This document shows positions 24,315-32,064 of a DNA stretch of 64,000 nucleotides, one piece after another; within the stretch, counting starts at the first letter, position 1, and every line of letters begins with the position of its first letter. This stretch comes from DATFTE01 sp963840665. Its GTDB lineage: Bacteria > Acidobacteriota > Terriglobia > Terriglobales > Acidobacteriaceae. The DNA is taken from NCBI GenBank assembly GCA_963840665.1, contig CAWIZO010000012.1, forward strand, positions 124,001 to 188,000, in the 5' to 3' direction. A program made the position numbers and the translations under genes. Under the pieces are notes generated by a model. The model did not search any database. It was given only the letters and a program-made list of their open reading frames with translations, and was not told the origin of the DNA.

Positions 24315-25643
24315 ATGAGCGATCACAGCGCCTGTGCTATGCTCGGCTCGATGACGGACGGCGGCGCGCAAGACCACGATCTTCAAGGTTCCTTTGCGTC
24401 CCGACGCCGCTCAATCTGGTTCATCGTGTTGGTTGCTTTGCTGCTCAGGCTTGCAGTCATCACCGTGGGCCACACTTACCGCATCACTCCGCGACGCGAT
24501 CATTTTCAGTTTGGTTGGGAGATGGGTAGGCTGGCGCGTTCGATCGCGACTGGACAGGGCTTCAGTTCTCCGACGGACTTGCCGAGCGGGCCGAGCGCGT
24601 GGGCGCCGCCGCTGTATCCCTACATTCTGGCAGGCGTGTTCCGCTTGTTTGGGGTTTATAGCGCGCTCTCGGCGTGGGTAATTCTTGCCTTCAACAGCGC
24701 TTTTGGGGCGCTGACCTGTTTCACTCTCTATCGAATTGGACAGAGACTCTATGGTGAAGGGGTCGCGCGAGCAACGGCTTGGACGTGGGCGCTGTTTCCC
24801 TATGCGATTTACTGGCCGGTGCGCGTGGTCTGGGAGACAAGCCTAAGCACGTTTCTGTTGAGCGTGGCTCTGCTGTGGACGCTGCAGATGGGCGACGCGA
24901 CTCCTGCACGAAGGAAGTGGATTCTCTACGGACTACTGTGGGGCGTGATCATCCTCACCAATACTGCTTTGCTTGCGGTACTTCCCTTGAGTTTGATTTG
25001 GCTGCTCTACCGGTTGCCGCAGCCGGCGCGGCAGATTCGCGGAATGATTCTCTGCGGGGTGGTGGCGACGCTGGTGGTGAGTCCCTGGCTGGTACGAAAT
25101 TATGAAGTCTTCGGGAAGTTCGTCTTCGTCCGCGACAATCTTCCGCTCGAGATGCACATGGCGAACAATGACCGCTTTACCGGGCTTTGGACGCGCAATG
25201 AGCACCCGGGAAACGATCCTGTGGCTATGCAGCGCTTTCAGGAACTCGGCGAGCTTGGCTTTATGGAGGAGAAGCAGCAGGAGTTTCGCCAGTTCGTGCG
25301 CGAGCATCCCGGCGATTTCGCGAAGTTCACGGTCGAGCGCGCTGTCTATTTCTGGATCGGCACTCCGCAGGCGACCATCGTGAATGGCTACGATCTGATC
25401 GTGGCGAGGCACATGGGATTTCTAATCATGATGTTGCTCGCGTTCGGTGGATTGTGGTTGAGTTTTCGAAACAGGAAGACTGGCAGCTTTCTGCTCGCCA
25501 ATTATTTGTTGATCTACCCGCTTCCCTATTATCTTGTGAATCCCTTTCCACGCTACAAGCACCCGATTGAGGCGGAGATGATCTTGCTTACAGTGTACTT
25601 ATTGTGGGAAGCCCGGCGAATCGAGTTTCGCTGGCCCCGCTGA
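24315..25643 (+). CDS. membrane glycosyltransferase, GT39/ArnT-like (GT-C fold)
   Basis: 442 residues. A short cytoplasmic N-terminus leads to about ten membrane helices. The first extracytoplasmic loop carries the acidic RRDHFQFGWEMGRLARSI, where GT-C enzymes place their catalytic DxD/DE residues. RFTGLWTRNEHPGNDP lies in a later large loop, and PFPRYKHPIEAEMILLTVYL near the C-terminus resembles the conserved RY/P segment of ArnT-type enzymes. It would move a sugar from a polyprenyl phosphate to an acceptor at the outer face of the inner membrane. The acceptor is unknown. The exact start among three ATGs (24315, 24339, 24351) is uncertain. Confidence 0.8.
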   Translation: MSDHSACAMLGSMTDGGAQDHDLQGSFASRRRSIWFIVLVALLLRLAVITVGHTYRITPRRDHFQFGWEMGRLARSIATGQGFSSPTDLPSGPSAWAPPLYPYILAGVFRLFGVYSALSAWVILAFNSAFGALTCFTLYRIGQRLYGEGVARATAWTWALFPYAIYWPVRVVWETSLSTFLLSVALLWTLQMGDATPARRKWILYGLLWGVIILTNTALLAVLPLSLIWLLYRLPQPARQIRGMILCGVVATLVVSPWLVRNYEVFGKFVFVRDNLPLEMHMANNDRFTGLWTRNEHPGNDPVAMQRFQELGELGFMEEKQQEFRQFVREHPGDFAKFTVERAVYFWIGTPQATIVNGYDLIVARHMGFLIMMLLAFGGLWLSFRNRKTGSFLLANYLLIYPLPYYLVNPFPRYKHPIEAEMILLTVYLLWEARRIEFRWPR

Positions 25644-25734
25644 TCGAAGCGCGAGGACGCCAGTCCTCCTTTTGTTCGAGTTTTCCTCAGCGCTCGCGTT
25701 ACCAACAGCAACGTTTCTTCGTTTACATTGAAGT

Positions 25735-26985
25735 ATGCGATCGATTTTGCAGAAGCGGGCGTTGCGTTACGTCTTCGCGGCGAACGTGATCTCGATGCTG
25801 GGCAGCGGCATGAACTCCGCCGCGGTCGCCTGGTACATTCTGCAGGCGACGCATTCGGAAATGGCGCTAGGGACGTTTGCCGTGCTGCAAACCGTGCCCG
25901 CCATGCTGATGCTTCCCTTCACCGGCGTCATCATTGACCGCGAGGACCGCCGGCGACTGGTCATGATGTTGGACGCCGCACGCGCGGTGGTCATTCTTAC
26001 GGTTTCCATCCTCGCCTATCTGCACAGGGCTACCTTGTGGGAGCTCTACCTGATGAACACGCTGGTGGCGGCGGGCTTCTGGATGTTCTGGCCCACGATC
26101 ACAGCTCTGATTCAGGAACTGACCCCGGGTGAAGAGTTTGTGCACGCAAACACGTTCTTACTCGCGGGGATTCAAGGCGGATGGTTAATCGCGGGCGCGA
26201 TCGTCGGCTTCGTGTACAACCACATTGGCCTTGGCGGCGTGCTACTGATCGATTTCTCGACCTACCTGGTCTCGTTCTTGTGTTACTTCGCGGTCCGCAA
26301 GGGAAAGCACGTGGTACCGCGCCCTGCGGAACTGAAGGCCGATCTTGTAGCTGCGGAGACCGCGCTGGAGCGATTCGGCCGGGAAATGCGCGAAGGCATC
26401 CAGTTTCTTCGTGGCAACAGGCAGGTTGTTTTTCTGGGCATCAGTTGGGCGCTTTTCCTGGGCGCAATGATGACAGGCGTGGTAGTGACGGCCCCTTTGA
26501 GCGATCTCGTGTTCCACGCCGGGGCGAAGGGTTACGGCTGGCTGAATGCCGGATGGGGATTCGGCGCTTTCTTCAGCGCGATGTACGCGCCGCGGGTAAT
26601 CGCGTCGCTCGGCAGCCGGCGCTCGATTGCTATTTCGATGGGCTTGCTGGCGATCTGCATGAGTATGTCTCCATTGTCTCCGGTGCTTGCGGTAGCAGTG
26701 CTGGCGTACAGCATCATGGGATCGGCTCGCGGCATCAGTAGTGTCGCGATGAATACGACGATCATGGAGCAAGTGCCGCAGCACCTGATGGGACGGGTGC
26801 AGAATACGTTCTATTTTGCCGGGACTTGTTTGCAAATTACTCTCGGATTCCTGGTCGGAGCGGTGGCGCAGGCAAATCTGGTTGCCGGATTTTCCATCAT
26901 CGGTCTGGTGTACGCGGTGGCATTCGTCAGCGCCGTCTGGCCGATGGGAGCAGCGAAGGTGAGCGCGGCGAGGGCGACTGAATGA
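25735..26985 (+). CDS. MFS transporter, DHA3/EntS-like exporter
   Basis: 416 residues with about 12 membrane helices. The loop GVIIDREDRRRLVMMLDAARA between TM2 and TM3 carries the MFS motif A-like DR-x-R pattern. GREMREGIQFLRGNRQVVFL is the cytoplasmic linker before the second half that is typical of the DHA3/EntS group, which export siderophores, macrolides or other small molecules. The substrate cannot be told. It stands alone after the GT39-type gene. A heptad array starts at the base after the stop codon. Confidence 0.85.
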   Translation: MRSILQKRALRYVFAANVISMLGSGMNSAAVAWYILQATHSEMALGTFAVLQTVPAMLMLPFTGVIIDREDRRRLVMMLDAARAVVILTVSILAYLHRATLWELYLMNTLVAAGFWMFWPTITALIQELTPGEEFVHANTFLLAGIQGGWLIAGAIVGFVYNHIGLGGVLLIDFSTYLVSFLCYFAVRKGKHVVPRPAELKADLVAAETALERFGREMREGIQFLRGNRQVVFLGISWALFLGAMMTGVVVTAPLSDLVFHAGAKGYGWLNAGWGFGAFFSAMYAPRVIASLGSRRSIAISMGLLAICMSMSPLSPVLAVAVLAYSIMGSARGISSVAMNTTIMEQVPQHLMGRVQNTFYFAGTCLQITLGFLVGAVAQANLVAGFSIIGLVYAVAFVSAVWPMGAAKVSAARATE

Positions 26986-27083
26986 ATTGACGATTTACGA
27001 TTGTCGATTTACGAAGTCGGAAAGCCGTGAGATTTGAGCTTTTCAAGTCGTAAATCGAAAATCATCAATCGAAAATCGATTGC
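26986..27083. repeat. heptad arrays 6 (inverted ATTTACG arms)
   Basis: Left arm ATTGACG ATTTACG ATTGTCG ATTTACG AAGTCGG starts right after the MFS TGA stop. Right arm CGTAAAT CGAAAAT CATCAAT CGAAAAT CGATTGC (27049-27083) is its inverted relative and ends about 40 bases before fabI. Both arms keep an exact 7-base phase; TCGATTTACGA occurs in both orientations. Confidence 0.85.
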
Positions 27084-27122
27084 CCTGTTATCCTTATTGA
27101 CTCAAATTCACAGGAGCTATGC

Positions 27123-27893
27123 ATGTCATCCAGCCTGGAAGGTCGGATTGGAGTAGTGTTTGGCGTCGCCAACAAGCGCAGTATCGCCTGGTCGATCGCG
27201 CAGGGATTGCACAACGCGGGCATGAAACTGGCGGTGACGTATCAGAACGAGAGACTCGAGCAGGAAGCGAAAGATCTGATTATTTCCCTTCCCGGCGCGG
27301 AAGCGTTCCAGTGCGATGTCTCGCGGGACGAGGAAATCGAGAAGCTGTTTGCCCAACTCAAGGAGCGCTACGGAAAACTGCACGCGCTGGTGCATAGCGT
27401 GGCGTTCGCTCCCGCCGAAGAACTGAAGGGTGAATTCGTAAACACGACACGGGAAGGATTCAGAGTCGCCCACGATGTCAGCGTGTATTCACTGATCGCG
27501 GTATCGCGTGCGGCGGTTCCCTTGATGGAAGACGGCGGCAGCATTATTACCATGACCTACTACGGCGCGGAGAAAGTTGTGCCGCACTATAACGTGATGG
27601 CGGTGGCGAAGGCCGCGCTCGAATGCACGGTGCGCTATCTCGCCTACGATCTTGGCAAAAAGAAGATTCGGGTGAACGCAATTTCGGCGGGACCGATCAA
27701 GACTCTCGCTGCACGGGGCATTTCAGGCTTGGGAGACATGCTCAGGTCGCACGCGGAAAGGGCGCCCCTGCAGCGTAATGTCGACGTAAAGGAAGTGGGT
27801 GATACAGGAGTGTTTCTCGCCTCGGATGCGAGCTCGGGTATTACGGGTGAGGTGATTTACGTCGATTGTGGCTACAACATTATGGGGTTTTAG
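27123..27893 (+). CDS. fabI: enoyl-[acyl-carrier-protein] reductase (NADH)
   Basis: 256 residues, the usual FabI length. The N-terminal cofactor segment GVVFGVANKRSIAWSIAQGL is the FabI version of the SDR glycine loop. The catalytic pair Y156 and K163 (HYNVMAVAK) has the FabI Y-x6-K spacing and the same numbering as the E. coli enzyme. PIKTLAARGISG is the flexible substrate-binding loop. It reduces trans-2-enoyl-ACP in the last step of each fatty-acid elongation cycle in the cytoplasm. AGGAG lies 6 bases before ATG 27123. Confidence 0.95.
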   Translation: MSSSLEGRIGVVFGVANKRSIAWSIAQGLHNAGMKLAVTYQNERLEQEAKDLIISLPGAEAFQCDVSRDEEIEKLFAQLKERYGKLHALVHSVAFAPAEELKGEFVNTTREGFRVAHDVSVYSLIAVSRAAVPLMEDGGSIITMTYYGAEKVVPHYNVMAVAKAALECTVRYLAYDLGKKKIRVNAISAGPIKTLAARGISGLGDMLRSHAERAPLQRNVDVKEVGDTGVFLASDASSGITGEVIYVDCGYNIMGF

Positions 27894-28087
27894 TCGGGTT
27901 GTTTCAGGGCGCGACGATCTGGCGGTCCTGGCGCGCTGACCGCCAAGTGCCTGAGCCGCTCGGTATGCTCCCGGAGGGCGGCGCGGAGTTGTTGAAAAAT
28001 TTCATCCAACTCGGCGGATTCCGGAGTCACGACGGCTTTGGCACAAAGCTCTCGAATTCGGTCTTCCAACCTCCGACGCTTGGCCAT
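27890..28087 (-). CDS. small conserved hypothetical, helical
   Basis: About 65 residues from ATG 28087 (a further in-frame ATG lies at 28105). The sequence MAKRRRLEDRIRELCAKAVV is followed by SAELDEIFQQLRAALREHTE, two amphipathic helices rich in Arg and Glu. It converges on fabI with a 4-base overlap of the stops. No domain is recognised. The codon pattern and conserved-looking helices favour a real gene, but the short length keeps certainty moderate. Confidence 0.55.
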   Translation of the reverse strand: MAKRRRLEDRIRELCAKAVVTPESAELDEIFQQLRAALREHTERLRHLAVSAPGPPDRRALKQPD

Positions 28088-28250
28088 GGGGGTGGACCAA
28101 AGCACTGAAAACGCAGATATTGTCCCAGATACCAGTGCGATTGTTCGATACGGTACATACCTTAAGGCGTTCGGTAACGAAGAGGCATTACCGTCCTTGC
28201 TACGTGGAACACTCTAGTGGCGTGGAAGGCGATGTGTTTCGCTCAGACAT

Positions 28251-28682
28251 TTAGCGGCTGGTGATGCGGATGCGGCGTTCGTCATCGCCTATGGGCTCCA
28301 GCACAATTTCCACGTCGCGCTCGGTTCGGAAGCGCGGGAATTTTTCTCCCCACTCGATCAGGAGAATGCTGCTCTCGGAAATCAAGTCGTCGAGACCCAG
28401 GGTCTCGAGTTCACGAGGAGTGTCGACCCGGTAGAGGTCGATGTGAAAGAGGGCGGTCTGCGGTCCGCGATATTCGTGGATCAACGTAAAGGTCGGGCTG
28501 GTGACATCCTCGGCGGACGCCGCGCCGAAGGCCTCTGCGATGCCCTTCACCAGCGTAGTCTTGCCCGCACCCAGATCCCCACGCAGCAGAACCAGCTTCG
28601 GCGGCGATAGAAGAGGCGCCAAGGTGCGTCCAAGAGCGACTGTCTCTTCCGCCGAATGCGTGGTGAACTCTTGCGTAGCCAT
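28251..28682 (-). CDS. tsaE: tRNA threonylcarbamoyladenosine biosynthesis ATPase TsaE
   Basis: 143 residues, standard length. P-loop GDLGAGKTT (35-43) and the family segments VTSPTFTLIHEYRG, HIDLYRVD and LIEWGEKFP are all present and diagnostic. TsaE works with TsaB and TsaD to place the threonylcarbamoyl group on A37 of ANN-decoding tRNAs and is required for multiple turnover. It lies downstream of a PilZ gene and the nnr gene in the same direction; nnr-tsaE proximity is common in bacteria. Confidence 0.95.
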   Translation of the reverse strand: MATQEFTTHSAEETVALGRTLAPLLSPPKLVLLRGDLGAGKTTLVKGIAEAFGAASAEDVTSPTFTLIHEYRGPQTALFHIDLYRVDTPRELETLGLDDLISESSILLIEWGEKFPRFRTERDVEIVLEPIGDDERRIRITSR

Positions 28683-28736
28683 ACGGGACGAGAAACCAGT
28701 ATAGCGAGTTCACCGCGCGAAGGCCTGTCTACGCGC

Positions 28737-29129
28737 TCAACTGGATTTGTGTGCGGACCATTGGCTGGAGCGCATCCCAATGAAGCTGCGGTCGGATGCG
28801 GAATCCACGACGACGCGAAGGGCGCGATGATCGTCGTCACCCATGGCGATGAAGCGGAAGGGCTGCAGAACACCCTCGGTCGCACGCGTGGCGCTAAGCA
28901 TTTCGGCCATGCCGTGCACGGGGCCGCCCTGGGTCTGAAAGGCGATCTCGACAAAGTCACCCTGCTTCAGAGCTTTTGCGATCCGCAAGAGACCGCCGGT
29001 TATGGAGATGGTTTGAAGTTTGCCTTTGGCACGTTGGCCGTCTTCCATCTGAACTAATGCTGCGACGGAACCGCCAAGATGGACACGCGGGGCGCGCCGC
29101 TGTGGGTGCGGTTGGGGAAAGTGTGTCAT
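28737..29129 (-). CDS. PilZ domain protein
   Basis: About 130 residues from ATG 29129. The N-terminal RRAPR (about 11-15) is the c-di-GMP-binding RxxxR motif. The barrel strand that usually supplies D/NxSxxG reads ISITGGLLRI here, so the second half of the ligand motif is altered. VEIAFQTQGGPVHGMAEMLS and FRFIAM are later barrel strands. It is a probable c-di-GMP sensor or a degenerate relative, cytoplasmic. It lies between nnr and tsaE. Confidence 0.7.
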   Translation of the reverse strand: MTHFPQPHPQRRAPRVHLGGSVAALVQMEDGQRAKGKLQTISITGGLLRIAKALKQGDFVEIAFQTQGGPVHGMAEMLSATRATEGVLQPFRFIAMGDDDHRALRVVVDSASDRSFIGMRSSQWSAHKSS

Positions 29130-29335
29130 AGCAAGATCAATATGGCACGAGGGTGCCATAGGGGATAGTTACCGAAGCAGTTGTCCAAATTCGAATTTGC
29201 TTTACCCGAAAACCCGCGCCAAACGGGCGATTTGCAAGGAGTTAGCGATGTTACCTGATTCGCCAATGTACGGAGGGACAAGGTGCCAAATTGAGTGGTT
29301 TTCAGAATTGTTTGAAGATAATTTCGACAGCGGAT

Positions 29336-30895
29336 TTAGACACGAATCGTGACTGCGGGAATAAGCGCTGCCTTGCGCACCCGGCGCATGGCTTCTGGTA
29401 AGGCGCGGATAAGGTCTGTTGCCACTAGCGATTGTTCGCCCATCGTCTCGCGGGCAATGTCTCCTGCGAGGCCGTGAAGATGAACCGCGGCGGTAGTCGC
29501 TTCGAAGACGTGCTGCGGATTTTGCGCGATCAATCCGGCGGTCATGCCGGTGAGAATGTCCCCTGTGCCGCCGGTCGCCATGCCAGGATTGCCGGTGGTG
29601 TTGACCCAAACCGATCCATCGGGATGAGCAACCAGCGTGCGGTGTCCCTTGAGGACCACGATCAGGTTGTGGTCGTGGGCAAAAGAGCGGGCAACGTTTA
29701 TGCGGTCGCGCTGGACTGCAGCCACGGTCGATCCGACCAAGCGGGCCATTTCTCCGGGATGGGGCGTGATCACAAAGCTCCGGTCATGGCCGTTCAGTTC
29801 TTCTGCGCGGTCTTCGAAAGCGTTCAGTCCATCGGCATCGAGAACAATGGCCGCGGTCGCTTTCTGCACGATGTTGCGGACGAATTCCGAAGTTTCGGGG
29901 TGCCGGGAAATCCCAGGTCCTATGGCGAGCACGGTTTTGCCCTGCGAGAGCGCTTCGATACGCCCGTATTCGAGGGCTCGCATCGAAATGGTACCCACAT
30001 CAGTTTCTTCCAGCGGTTCGGTCATCAATTCCGGATGAAATCCGGCGACGGTAGCGAGCGCCGACTTGGCCGTGGCGACTGTAGACAGACCCGCGCCCGC
30101 GCGCAATACCGATATTCCCGCCATGGCTGCAGCGCCGGCTTTGCCTACAGCTCCGCCGATAACGAGTACATGACCGAAGCTTCCTTTGTTGGACTCAGGA
30201 GGACGAGGCGCAATCATGAGAGCAACGTCGCGAGGGACAATCAAGTTCAGGTTAAGTTGCGAGGTGATTGCGTCATCGGGAGAACCGATGGGCGCGATCA
30301 CGGTTGGCCCTGCAGTGAGCAGCCCGAAAATATGCGCTGGACGAGGTGCAGTGAATGTGACGATGCCATCGGCACGGCAGACTGCACCTACCTGCTCTCC
30401 CATAACGTCGGCGTTGGCACCGGACGGAATGTCAACGGCAACGACCGGAGCCGTGCTGGCATTGATGGCCGCGATCGCAGTTGCGTAAAGGCCGCTCACC
30501 GGAGGGCGAAAACCCGTGCCGAGAATCGTGTCGATAAGAACGTCGGCATCAAGATGGACCTTCAGTTCGTTTTCTGAGTGCACCAGGATCGGGGACAGTG
30601 AAAGCTTGCGAAACATCTCGGCTGCGTCCCCGCGCAACTCCGAAGGATCGGCCAAGAGCACAAGCTTCACTTCCCGTGCCTGATCTTGCAGTTTGCGAGC
30701 AGCGACGAATCCGTCTCCGCCGTTATTGCCTTTCCCGCAAATGACCGTGATTCGCTTCGCTTCCGGATAGTGCGAAGTCATGTAGTCGGCGACCGCGGTT
30801 CCGGCATTTTCCATCAGTGTGAGCGAAGGCACGCCGAGGCGCTCGCTCGTGACGCGATCGATTTTCCGCATTTCCGCTGCGCTGACAATTTTCAT
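29336..30895 (-). CDS. nnr: bifunctional NAD(P)H-hydrate epimerase / ADP-dependent dehydratase
   Basis: 519 residues, a fused two-domain repair enzyme. The N-terminal YjeF_N epimerase domain (1-215) has CGKGNNGGDGFVAARKL and VDIPSG. The C-terminal dehydratase domain (about 230-505) has GHVLVIGGAVGKAGAAAMAG, DADGLNAF, TPHPGEMARL and GGTGDILTGMTAGLI. Together they return damaged NADHX/NADPHX to NAD(P)H. The start overlaps the stop of the upstream K+ channel gene (ATGA), so the two are co-translated. Also written nnrDE. Confidence 0.93.
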   Translation of the reverse strand: MKIVSAAEMRKIDRVTSERLGVPSLTLMENAGTAVADYMTSHYPEAKRITVICGKGNNGGDGFVAARKLQDQAREVKLVLLADPSELRGDAAEMFRKLSLSPILVHSENELKVHLDADVLIDTILGTGFRPPVSGLYATAIAAINASTAPVVAVDIPSGANADVMGEQVGAVCRADGIVTFTAPRPAHIFGLLTAGPTVIAPIGSPDDAITSQLNLNLIVPRDVALMIAPRPPESNKGSFGHVLVIGGAVGKAGAAAMAGISVLRAGAGLSTVATAKSALATVAGFHPELMTEPLEETDVGTISMRALEYGRIEALSQGKTVLAIGPGISRHPETSEFVRNIVQKATAAIVLDADGLNAFEDRAEELNGHDRSFVITPHPGEMARLVGSTVAAVQRDRINVARSFAHDHNLIVVLKGHRTLVAHPDGSVWVNTTGNPGMATGGTGDILTGMTAGLIAQNPQHVFEATTAAVHLHGLAGDIARETMGEQSLVATDLIRALPEAMRRVRKAALIPAVTIRV

Positions 30896-31884
30896 GAGCG
30901 GGCCATCTGTTCGAGTTGTCGAAGCTGAGAGGGTTCTCCCATGGCGATCAGGAAGTCACCAGGTTCGATGCGGTCCTCCGACGAAGGGTTGAAATGCATT
31001 CCCTTTTCGCGCTTGATGGCAAGAATGATGACGCCCTGATCCTGACGGATGCGCGAGGTTTCGAGGGTCTTGCCGGCAAACGATGACCCGGTGCCTACGC
31101 AAATCTCGCCGATCTCCAAATCCATTCCGAGATGAGTGGTCGCCTGGTCGAGAAAACTTACGACGTGGGGACGCAGAAATGACTGCGCGATGCGATGTCC
31201 GGCGAACAAATAGGGAGATACGACCGAGTCGGCGCCAGCTGTGAGCAAGTGCTTCTCAGCGTCTTCTTCGCTAGCGCGGGCGATGATTTTCAGCTTGGGA
31301 TTGAGGCTGCGCGCGGTGAGCACGATGTAGAGATTCGTGGCATCGGTTGTGGTGGCTGCGACCAGTCCGCGTGCGCGTTCAATGTGGGCGTCGCGGAGGG
31401 TTTGTTCCTGGGTCGCGTCACCGATCATGACCAGCCAATCGCCGCCATAGCGGGTCGCCTTGGCTTCGTTCGATTCGATGACCACGAAGAGTGCGGGCCT
31501 GCTGGCCAGTTCGCGCGCCACGCTGCGACCGACGCGGCCTGCGCCGCAAAGAATGTAGTGATCGGAGAGCCGGCTGATATCGCGTTCCATTCTCCGCCTT
31601 CCGAAAAAGCTTTGCAGCTCGAATTCTAGCAAAGCCTGAGTGAGCGCCCCGATGGCAAGAAATACCAGAGCGACGCCGAAAAAGATGATGACGAGGTTGA
31701 CGATGCGGCCCGTGTCGGAGAGAGGATGGACTTCCTGATATCCGATGGTGGTGAGCGTAGTGACCACCATGTAGAAACTGTCGAGCCAATCCCACTTGAG
31801 GATGAAGTGGAACGCCGCTGTGCCGGCGAGCACGACGCTGGCAAGCGCGAGGCCGACCAGACGAAGATTTCGGAGAGCTTTCAA
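30892..31884 (-). CDS. potassium channel with RCK/TrkA domains
   Basis: About 330 residues. Two membrane helices flank a pore loop with filter TTIGYQE (about 45-51). An RCK_N Rossmann domain follows (LCGAGRVGRSVARELASRP), then RCK_C (SSFAGKTLETSRIRQDQGVI). This is the MthK/YugO-like ligand-gated K+ channel layout. The start is uncertain: TTG 31884 touches a heptad array and has no ribosome-binding site; TTG 31962 lies beyond the array and would add 26 repeat-encoded residues (KDQRPATNDQ...). The gene is translationally coupled to nnr by ATGA. Confidence 0.82.
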   Translation of the reverse strand: MKALRNLRLVGLALASVVLAGTAAFHFILKWDWLDSFYMVVTTLTTIGYQEVHPLSDTGRIVNLVIIFFGVALVFLAIGALTQALLEFELQSFFGRRRMERDISRLSDHYILCGAGRVGRSVARELASRPALFVVIESNEAKATRYGGDWLVMIGDATQEQTLRDAHIERARGLVAATTTDATNLYIVLTARSLNPKLKIIARASEEDAEKHLLTAGADSVVSPYLFAGHRIAQSFLRPHVVSFLDQATTHLGMDLEIGEICVGTGSSFAGKTLETSRIRQDQGVIILAIKREKGMHFNPSSEDRIEPGDFLIAMGEPSQLRQLEQMARS

Positions 31885-31887
31885 TTG

Positions 31888-31993
31888 GTCGTTGGTCCTT
31901 GGTCGTTGGTCCTTGGTCGTTGGTCCTTGGTCGTTGGTCGCTGGTCGTTGATCTTTGGCCAAAGACTACCGACTAACGACCAACGACCAAAAG
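31888..31993. repeat. heptad arrays 7 (longest; inverted GTCGTTG arms)
   Basis: Ten consecutive units in perfect 7-base phase (31888-31957), alternating GTCGTTG and GTCCTTG with late variants GTCGCTG and ATCTTTG. After one base come five inverted-class units, CCAAAGA CTACCGA CTAACGA CCAACGA CCAAAAG (31959-31993). Same class as 4534-4664 and 63929-63956. In the sense of the K+ channel mRNA the array reads CAACGAC-type units up to its start codon. Confidence 0.93.
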
Positions 31994-32016
31994 AACTTCC
32001 GACTATAAAACAAAAA

Positions 32017-32042
32017 GGCCCTCCGCGTATGTGCGGAAGGCC
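32017..32042 (-). terminator. intrinsic terminator of the APC permease gene
   Basis: GGCCCTCCGC (32017-32026) pairs with GCGGAAGGCC (32033-32042) with one mismatch and leads on the minus strand into TTTTTGTTTT. It lies 23 bases past the permease stop at 32065. Confidence 0.85.
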
Positions 32043-32064
32043 CAAGAGACTTGTGATTTAATCC

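Noticed and set aside
29432..30577. 381-codon plus-strand frame opposite nnr
   Set aside because: Antisense shadow of a gene with intact enzymatic motifs on the other strand.
31888..31993. CRISPR array
   Set aside because: Units are 7 bases and contiguous, with no spacers and no cas genes.
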